Origin: JBBQZL01 sp038207745
GTDB lineage: Bacteria; Actinomycetota; Thermoleophilia; Solirubrobacterales; 70-9
Reading direction: 5' to 3'
DNA: 11,156 bases
Assembly (NCBI GenBank): GCA_038207745.1
Contig: JBBQZL010000081.1
Location: 1 to 11,156, forward strand
The number at the start of each line of letters is the position of its first letter. Position 1 is the stretch's first letter. Made by a program: the position numbers and the translations under genes. Positions 6,978 through 11,156 of this stretch are shown here, in pieces. Below the pieces are notes generated by a model that was not told where the DNA came from, did no database searches, and was given only the letters and a program-made list of their open reading frames with translations.

Positions 6978-8403
6978 TTGAGCCCTCCATCTGAAGCTCG
7001 ATCAGCCTGTTCAGCTCAACCGCGTACTCCATCGGGAGTTCCTTGGTGACCGGCTCGATGAAGCCATTGACGATCATCTTTGAAGCCTCCTCCTCGTCGA
7101 GCCCGCGGCTCTGGAGATAGAAGAGCTGGTCCTCGCCGACCTTTGAGACGGTTGCCTCGTGGCCGATGTTGGCGTCGTTCTCATCGATGCGGATCGTCGG
7201 GTAGGTGTCCGAGCGGGACTCGGGATCGAGCAGCAGCGCGTCGCAGACGACCTTCGAGCGTGCCCCGGTTGCGCCCTCGGCGACCTCGAGCAGGCCGCGA
7301 TAGGTCGAGCGCCCACCGTCCTTGGAGATCGACTTGGCGAATACCGAGGAGGTCGTGTTGGGGGCGGCGTGGATGATCTTTCCGCCGGCATCCTGATGCT
7401 GCCCGGCACCGGCGAAGGCGATCGAGAGGATCTCTCCGTGCGCGCCGTCGCCCAACAGGTAGATCGACGGGTACTTCATGGTCAGCTTCGAGCCGAGGTT
7501 GCAGTCGACCCACTCGACGGTGGCGTTCTGATGCGCAACCGCGCGCTTGGTGACCAGGTTGTAGACGTTCTGCGACCAGTTCTGGACGGTCGTGTAGCGC
7601 ACCCGTGCGCCCGGCCTCGCGATGATCTCGACGACTGCCGAGTGCAGCGAGTCGCTCGAGTAGACCGGGGCGGTGCAGCCCTCGATGTAGTGGACGTCCG
7701 AGCCCTCCTCCGCGATGATCAGGGTCCGCTCGAACTGGCCCATGTTCTCGGTGTTGATCCGGAAGTAGGCCTGCAGCGGCATCTCGACCTTGACTCCGGC
7801 CGGGACGTAGACGAAGGATCCACCCGACCAGACCGCGGAGTTGAGCGCGGCCAGCTTGTTGTCGTTGGCCGGGATCACGGTCCCGAAGTGCTCGCGGATG
7901 ATCTCCTCGTGCTCCCGCAGCGCCGTGTCCATGTCGGTGAAGATGACGCCCTGCGCTTCGAGCTTCTCGTTCACCTGGTGGTAGACGACCTCGGACTCGT
8001 ACTGGGCGCCGACGCCTGAGAGGAACTTGCGCTCGGCCTCGGGAATGCCGAGGCGATCAAAGGTGTTCTTGATGTCCTCGGGGACCTCGGACCAATCGCG
8101 GCTGTTGGTGTCCGAGGCGCGGACGAAGTAATGGATGTCGTTCCAGTCGATCGTTGCCAGGTTTCCACCCCAGGTCGGAGTCGGGCGGTCCTCGAAATGC
8201 TTGTAGGCGCCGAGCCGGTAGTCGCGCATCCACTGTGGCTCGTTCTTGTATTCGGAGATCGACTCGACAACCCCACGATTGAGGCCCTTCGGCGCCTTGT
8301 AGGCATAGCCGGTCTCGGGGTCGGAAAAGCCGAACTTCTCCTTGTAGTCGGCGTTCAGTCCGGAGAGCTTCTCTTGTTCTGCAACGGCCTCGGGTGTGGC
8401 CAA
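6970..8403 (-). CDS. sufB: Fe-S cluster scaffold protein SufB
   Basis: SufB is the main scaffold subunit of the SufBCD complex, on which clusters are built from sulfur delivered by SufS/SufU. The 477-residue product carries the SufB hallmarks KNEPQWM, SGGSFVYVPAGV, QFERTLIIAEEGS, YIEGCTAPVY, AAPNTTSSVFAKSISKDGGRSTYRG, and GEDQLFYLQSRGLDEEEASKMIVNGF near the end. Cysteines are at about 243 (EGC), 301 (VDC) and 387 (VVCDALL). In the segment where E. coli SufB has its essential Cys405, this protein reads SRSDTYP; from memory that is common in Gram-positive SufB, so it is not a defect. The TTG at 8403-8401 lies one base after the Rieske stop with GGAGG 9 nt upstream. A TTG three codons earlier (8412) directly abuts that ribosome site and is less likely. 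Confidence 0.97.
   Translation of the reverse strand: MATPEAVAEQEKLSGLNADYKEKFGFSDPETGYAYKAPKGLNRGVVESISEYKNEPQWMRDYRLGAYKHFEDRPTPTWGGNLATIDWNDIHYFVRASDTNSRDWSEVPEDIKNTFDRLGIPEAERKFLSGVGAQYESEVVYHQVNEKLEAQGVIFTDMDTALREHEEIIREHFGTVIPANDNKLAALNSAVWSGGSFVYVPAGVKVEMPLQAYFRINTENMGQFERTLIIAEEGSDVHYIEGCTAPVYSSDSLHSAVVEIIARPGARVRYTTVQNWSQNVYNLVTKRAVAHQNATVEWVDCNLGSKLTMKYPSIYLLGDGAHGEILSIAFAGAGQHQDAGGKIIHAAPNTTSSVFAKSISKDGGRSTYRGLLEVAEGATGARSKVVCDALLLDPESRSDTYPTIRIDENDANIGHEATVSKVGEDQLFYLQSRGLDEEEASKMIVNGFIEPVTKELPMEYAVELNRLIELQMEGSIG
6984..6988 (-). promoter_or_regulatory. Ribosome binding site of sufD inside sufB
   Basis: GGAGG in the final codons of sufB, 6 nt before the TTG at 6977. It validates the non-ATG start of sufD and the sufB-sufD overlap. 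Confidence 0.75.
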
Positions 8404-8404
8404 A

Positions 8405-8734
8405 TCAATCAACCTCCAGGATGATCATCTCGTTCTCGATGTTGACCGGAAAGGTCCGGACCGGCTTGAAGGCCGGCAAGGTCTTGGGGCGACCCGTGGC
8501 GAGGTCGAATTTGGAGCCGTGACGCGGGCACTCGACCTGGCATGCCTCGGGGTCAAACGGTCCCTCGGCGAGGGGGCCGTCGTCGTGAGAGCACCGGTCC
8601 TCGATCGCGTAGATGACGCCATCGCAGTTGAACACCCCGATCTTTCCGCCATCGTGCTCGACCAGCCGGCGCTCGCCGGGGAGCAGATCCGCGGTGGCAC
8701 AGACTGAGACGCTTGTTGAACGGGAATCAGGAAT
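8405..8734 (-). CDS. Rieske [2Fe-2S] ferredoxin of the suf cluster, apparently starting at ATT
   Basis: This is a small cytosolic electron carrier of the type often found among actinobacterial suf genes, where it may donate electrons for cluster assembly. The Rieske ligands are C-x-H (CSHDDGPLAEG, Cys48/His50) and C-x-x-H (CPRHGSKFDLATG, Cys69/His72). The first ATG/GTG/TTG in frame is GTG 8635, at VFNCDG, which would cut off the first two strands. Family similarity clearly continues upstream (VCATADLLPGERRLVEHDGGK), and the frame stays open to a stop at 8815-8813 with no standard start codon. An ATT at 8734-8732 has GGAG 7 nt upstream and gives 109 residues, the usual family length, so it is the start I prefer. 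A sequence error or truncation is the alternative. The gene overlaps or abuts the sufB start. Confidence 0.82.
   Translation of the reverse strand: MPDSRSTSVSVCATADLLPGERRLVEHDGGKIGVFNCDGVIYAIEDRCSHDDGPLAEGPFDPEACQVECPRHGSKFDLATGRPKTLPAFKPVRTFPVNIENEMIILEVD
8413..8417 (-). promoter_or_regulatory. Ribosome binding site of sufB
   Basis: GGAGG within the last codons of the Rieske gene. It is 9 nt from TTG 8403 but 0 nt from TTG 8412, favouring the former as the sufB start. Confidence 0.65.
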
Positions 8735-8741
8735 GAAAATG

Positions 8742-8745
8742 CTCC
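8742..8745 (-). promoter_or_regulatory. Ribosome binding site supporting the ATT start of the Rieske gene
   Basis: GGAG on the minus strand, 7 nt before ATT 8734-8732. No ATG, GTG or TTG in any usable frame lies at the right distance, which is why ATT is proposed. Confidence 0.5.
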
Positions 8746-8789
8746 GGTCGTCGGTGGAGCGAAGGCGCGCTTGATGCTCTCGCTGCGTT

Positions 8790-8812
8790 AATCCTACTTC
8801 TACTGTCGGATT
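8790..8812. promoter_or_regulatory. 23-bp inverted repeat, candidate Fe-S-responsive operator before Rieske-sufB-sufD
   Basis: On the minus strand the site is AATCCGAC-N7-GTAGGATT; 7 of the 8 outer base pairs are complementary. It is AT-rich against GC-rich surroundings and contains a TAGGAT -10-like hexamer (8796-8791), so a bound regulator would block the promoter. The implied transcript would start near 8784 and leave about 50 nt of leader before the Rieske gene. The GAC-N6-AGT core resembles the layout of type I sites for the Rrf2-family repressor IscR, which fits a SufR-like repressor, but no such gene is in the window. Confidence 0.45.
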
Positions 8813-8882
8813 TTAGCGATCCGGAGGGTCGGGCCGCATGCAGGGGTCGGAACCGGGCCGGAGCCGAGGCCCCGCGTCGGCC

Positions 8883-9308
8883 TCAGACTTTCCCGGCCTC
8901 GGTCGGATCGCCGTCGGCGCCCTCATCCTCCCAGTCGGCCGCATTTCCGAGACTGGCGCCCTTTACGACCTTGAGTCCGAGCAGCGCGCACTTCATCCGG
9001 GTCGCCGAGATATCAATACCGAGAAGCTCGAGCACAAAGTTCTTGTCAAGCCTCAACAGCTCCTCGCGGGACATCCCGGCGATCTCATCCGTGAGCAGGG
9101 AGGTGGCTGCGGTTGAGATCGCGCAGCCGCTTCCGTCAAATGCGACTTCGGCAACGCGGTCGTTCTCGTCGAGCCTGATCGTGACGTGCTGCTCATCGCC
9201 GCAAAACGGGTTGGTGTCCTCGTACTCGAGGTCAAAGGGATCGAGTCGCCCGAAGTTGTGCGGTCGCTTGTAGTGCTCGAGGATCTGGTCGCGGTAGAGC
9301 TCGTCCAT
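8883..9308 (-). CDS. sufU: SufU, zinc-dependent sulfurtransferase partner of SufS
   Basis: SufU (141 residues) is an IscU-fold protein that accepts persulfide sulfur from SufS and passes it to the SufBCD scaffold. Its zinc/sulfur ligands are present: Cys36 and Asp38 in NPFCGDEQ, Cys62 in GSGCAIS and Cys107 in MKCALLGL. The segment between the second and third cysteines carries the longer SufU-type insertion, separating it from IscU, and the IscU HscA-binding motif is absent. The C-terminus is acidic (DWEDEGADGD). The ATG at 9308 has only a weak ribosome site but lies exactly 6 nt after a TAGGCT hexamer, so it may be transcribed from its own leaderless promoter rather than only by read-through from sufS, 354 nt upstream. 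Confidence 0.95.
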   Translation of the reverse strand: MDELYRDQILEHYKRPHNFGRLDPFDLEYEDTNPFCGDEQHVTIRLDENDRVAEVAFDGSGCAISTAATSLLTDEIAGMSREELLRLDKNFVLELLGIDISATRMKCALLGLKVVKGASLGNAADWEDEGADGDPTEAGKV

Positions 9309-9314
9309 GACCTA

Positions 9315-9320
9315 AGCCTA
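9315..9320 (-). promoter_or_regulatory. Candidate -10 element of a leaderless sufU transcript
   Basis: TAGGCT on the minus strand ends 6 nt before the sufU ATG, the same hexamer and spacing as at the WS/DGAT gene. A TTGGAA -35-like sequence (9347-9342) lies 21 nt upstream, a longer spacer than normal. Confidence 0.4.
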
Positions 9321-9403
9321 CGGGGAGCGGCACGGCGGGCTTTCCAACGCCCGATTCGGCCACGGCCGGGAGCGCTACAGTTCGCCGACCCCACCCTTTT
9401 CCT

Positions 9404-9661
9404 GCCTTTCACGGCAAAATCAGGTCGAAGAGCACTTTCTGCATTGCCGACCGACCGGTCACGCTCTACAGAGAGCGTCGCGGCGCGGGTGCCGTCGACA
9501 TCGTCCTTGGCGAGACAATGAGCCGCAGCAACGGTGGTTGGAAGATCAAGGTCCACAACCTCGGCTCTGGCGTCTACTACTCATTCGCACCGAAGTACGC
9601 AAGCACCTCGCTCGGCATCACCTGCCGCGCAGACCGCTCGAAGATCGCGGTCGTCGACTGA
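9404..9661 (+). pseudogene. Start-less remnant of a secreted-type beta-sandwich domain protein
   Basis: This frame is open from 9311 to the TGA at 9659-9661, yet its only start codon is an ATG at 9518 that would give 47 residues. The last 85 or so codons read like the end of a secreted beta-rich repeat domain known to me from Thermoleophilia: FHGKIRSKSTFC, RPVTLYRERRGAG, NGGWKIKVHNLGSGVYYSFAP, ITCRADRSKIAVVD. Two cysteines (codons at 9440 and 9623) could form the domain's disulfide. There is no signal peptide, start or ribosome site upstream, so I read it as the 3' end of a decayed or rearranged gene. It lies between sufS and sufU on the opposite strand and stops one base from the sufS stop. 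The rest of this 354-base gap (9309-9403) shows nothing beyond the sufU promoter candidate. A short real gene starting at 9518 is less likely. Confidence 0.5.
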
Positions 9662-9662
9662 T

Positions 9663-10904
9663 CTAGAGCTGGAAGATGCGGCGAGTATCGACCAGGCCTT
9701 CGACCAGTCGGTCTATCTCCTCGTTGGTGTTGAACGCCGCAAAACTGGCGCGCGTCGTTGCCGCCACTCCGAGCGCGTCCATCAGAACCTGCGCGCAGTG
9801 GTGGCCGGCCCTTACCGCGACCCCGTGGCGGTCGAGGATCTCGGAGATGTCGTGCGCGTGGACCCCGTCGATGTTGAAGGAGACGATCCCTGCGCGTTCG
9901 CGCCCGGGAGGCGGTCCGAATTGCCTCAGGCCGGGGATCTCGCCGAGGCGCCCGAGCGCATACCCGGCCAGCGCGCTCTCATGGGCATGGATGGCCGGGA
10001 GACCGATCTCGTCGATCCACTCGACCGCAACTCCGAGACCCACTGCCTCGGCGAACGGGGGCGTGCCGGCCTCGAACCTGGCCGGAACATCCGCCCAGGT
10101 GATCCTGTCCCTGCCCACCCTGCGGATCATCGAGCCGCCGCCCTCGTAGGGTCCCATCGCGTCGAGGATCGCGAGCTTTCCGTAGAGAACGCCGACTCCG
10201 GTTGGTCCGTAGACCTTGTGGCCGGTGAAGGCGTAGAAGTCGGCGTCGATCTCGGCCATGTCCAGCGCGAGCTTCGGAGCTGCCTGGGCGCCGTCGATCA
10301 ACACCCTGGCCCCGGCGGCATGCGCACGTCGTGCGATCTCGGCAACCGGGTTGATCGTGCCGAGGACGTTTGAGACATGCGCGACCGCGACCAGCTTCGG
10401 TTCTCTCGTCAGCGCCCGGTCGAGGAACTCCATGTCCAACCCGCCGTCGTCGTCGATCGGCACCCACTCGAGTTCCGCGCCAACCTCACGAGCGAGTTGA
10501 TACCAGGGGACGATGTTGGAGTGGTGCTCCATCTCGGTGAGGAGGATGCGGTCCCCGGCACCGATGTTTGCCCGGCCCCAGGCATGCGCGACAAGGTTGA
10601 TGGCCCCGGTCGCGTTGCGGGTGAAGATGATCTCGCGGGATCTCGCCCCGAGATGCCCCGCGATCGTTTCGCGGGCTCCCTCAAAGAGATCCGTCGCCTC
10701 CTCGGAGAGCGTGTGAACGCCGCGGTGGACGTTGGCGTAGTGGTTGCGGTAGAGGTCGCTGACCGCGTCGATCACACGCTCAGGCTTCTGGGCAGAGGCA
10801 CCGTTGTCGAGATATGCGATCGGCTTCCCCGCCACCTCGCGCTCGAGAAACGGGAACTCGGCCCGGATCTCGGTGAGCGGAAATGTGATGGCGGGGGAGG
10901 CCAC
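9663..10904 (-). CDS. sufS: Cysteine desulfurase SufS
   Basis: SufS is a PLP enzyme that takes sulfur from L-cysteine (giving alanine) as an enzyme persulfide for SufU. The 413-residue product (numbered from the GTG at 10904) has YLDNGASAQKP near the N-terminus, the EMEHHSNIVPW loop with the PLP-stacking His127, Asp204 in LIDGAQ, the PLP lysine Lys230 in FTGHKVYGPTGVG, and the persulfide cysteine Cys370 in RAGHHCAQ, followed by the TTRASFAAFNT segment of group II desulfurases. The start is uncertain: GTG 10904 begins just before the conserved FPLTEIRAEFP and lies 14 nt after the sufC stop, while GTG 10958 would add 18 non-conserved residues and overlap sufC by 40 nt. Ribosome sites are weak for both. 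Co-transcription with sufC is likely. Confidence 0.96.
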   Translation of the reverse strand: MASPAITFPLTEIRAEFPFLEREVAGKPIAYLDNGASAQKPERVIDAVSDLYRNHYANVHRGVHTLSEEATDLFEGARETIAGHLGARSREIIFTRNATGAINLVAHAWGRANIGAGDRILLTEMEHHSNIVPWYQLAREVGAELEWVPIDDDGGLDMEFLDRALTREPKLVAVAHVSNVLGTINPVAEIARRAHAAGARVLIDGAQAAPKLALDMAEIDADFYAFTGHKVYGPTGVGVLYGKLAILDAMGPYEGGGSMIRRVGRDRITWADVPARFEAGTPPFAEAVGLGVAVEWIDEIGLPAIHAHESALAGYALGRLGEIPGLRQFGPPPGRERAGIVSFNIDGVHAHDISEILDRHGVAVRAGHHCAQVLMDALGVAATTRASFAAFNTNEEIDRLVEGLVDTRRIFQL

Positions 10905-10918
10905 TGTCGCCGGCCGGG

Positions 10919-11156
10919 TCAGGCCGCTGCGCCTGCTGCGACCTCGTCCTTGATCCACCCGTAACCGCGCTCCTCGAGTTCGGTGACCAGCTCAGGGCCG
11001 CCGCTCTTGACGATCCGGCCTTCGAACATCACGTGGACGAAGTCCGGCTTCACCATGTGGAGGATGCGCTGGTAGTGGGTGATGATCAGAACGCCCATAT
11101 CGGGACCCGCGAAGGTGTTGATTCCCTCTGCGACGGTTCGAAGCGCATCGATGTCG
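10919..11156 (-). CDS. sufC: SufC ATPase of the SufBCD complex, C-terminal part (N-terminus outside window)
   Basis: The last 78 codons of SufC, the ABC-type ATPase that drives conformational change in SufBCD, run from the right edge to the TGA at 10921-10919. The visible sequence opens with DIDALRTVAEG, the segment just after the Walker B/D-loop, then LIITHYQR with the H-loop histidine, then the SufC-specific end KPDFVHVMFEGRIVKSGG and LEERGYGWI. The Walker A, signature and Walker B motifs are beyond the window. The C-terminus is a short Ala-rich tail. It is the most upstream suf gene seen, and any SufR-type regulator would be expected beyond it. Confidence 0.96.
   Translation of the reverse strand, partial: DIDALRTVAEGINTFAGPDMGVLIITHYQRILHMVKPDFVHVMFEGRIVKSGGPELVTELEERGYGWIKDEVAAGAAA

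Noticed and set aside
7159..8019. Long plus-strand open frame (286 codons) opposite sufB
   Set aside because: It mirrors sufB codons in a high-GC gene, has no recognisable motifs and no ribosome site; sufB is unambiguous.
8855..8872. GGGCC/GGCCC hairpin downstream of sufU
   Set aside because: Five-base GC stem with an 8-nt loop and no T-tract; expected by chance in this GC-rich gap.
9311..9403. Upstream part of the start-less frame as coding sequence
   Set aside because: It has no start and no recognisable pattern before about 9404, and it overlaps the sufU promoter candidate.
9534..10373. 279-codon plus-strand frame opposite sufS
   Set aside because: No domain signal; explained by third-position GC of sufS on the other strand.

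Overview
The window looks like chromosomal DNA from a high-GC actinobacterium, most likely class Thermoleophilia (Solirubrobacterales-type). This is inferred from protein flavour: a wax ester synthase/diacylglycerol acyltransferase, an actinobacterial SUF cluster that uses SufU and a Rieske ferredoxin, frequent GTG/TTG starts, and conserved membrane proteins of a kind I associate with that class. I see no tRNA, rRNA, CRISPR array or insertion sequence.

Layout. Bases 1-731 (minus) hold the N-terminal 243 codons of a WS/DGAT acyltransferase, divergent from ispH (874-1845, plus), the last enzyme of the MEP isoprenoid pathway. The stop codons of ispH and the next gene share a CTAG. That gene (1842-2621, minus) is a soluble protein resembling the C-terminal half of DipZ (thioredoxin fold plus beta-sandwich) but with both redox cysteines replaced. 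Divergent from it is a compact plus-strand operon (2751-5134): a CADD-like haem-oxygenase-fold protein that keeps the metal ligands and the residues implicated in self-sacrificing p-aminobenzoate synthesis, a small single-pass membrane protein, and a large polytopic membrane protein.

From 5161 to the right edge every intact gene is on the minus strand and forms a SUF iron-sulfur assembly cluster. In transcription order it runs sufC (partial), sufS, sufU, Rieske ferredoxin, sufB, sufD, then a gamma-glutamylcyclotransferase-like gene. SufS/SufU mobilise and relay sulfur, SufBCD is the scaffold, and the Rieske protein may supply electrons. Two breaks interrupt the run. One is a 354-base gap before sufU that holds a start-less remnant of a secreted-type domain on the plus strand. 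The other is a 148-base gap before the Rieske gene with a 23-bp inverted repeat that could be an Fe-S-responsive operator.

Points that stand out: the CADD-like protein; the lack of any ATG or GTG start at the homology-supported start of four consecutive genes from the Rieske gene on (ATT, TTG, TTG, TTG); and three genes (WS/DGAT, ispH, sufU) in which a TAnnnT hexamer sits exactly 6 nt before the ATG, the geometry of leaderless transcripts. All family calls come from reading motifs, without database searches.
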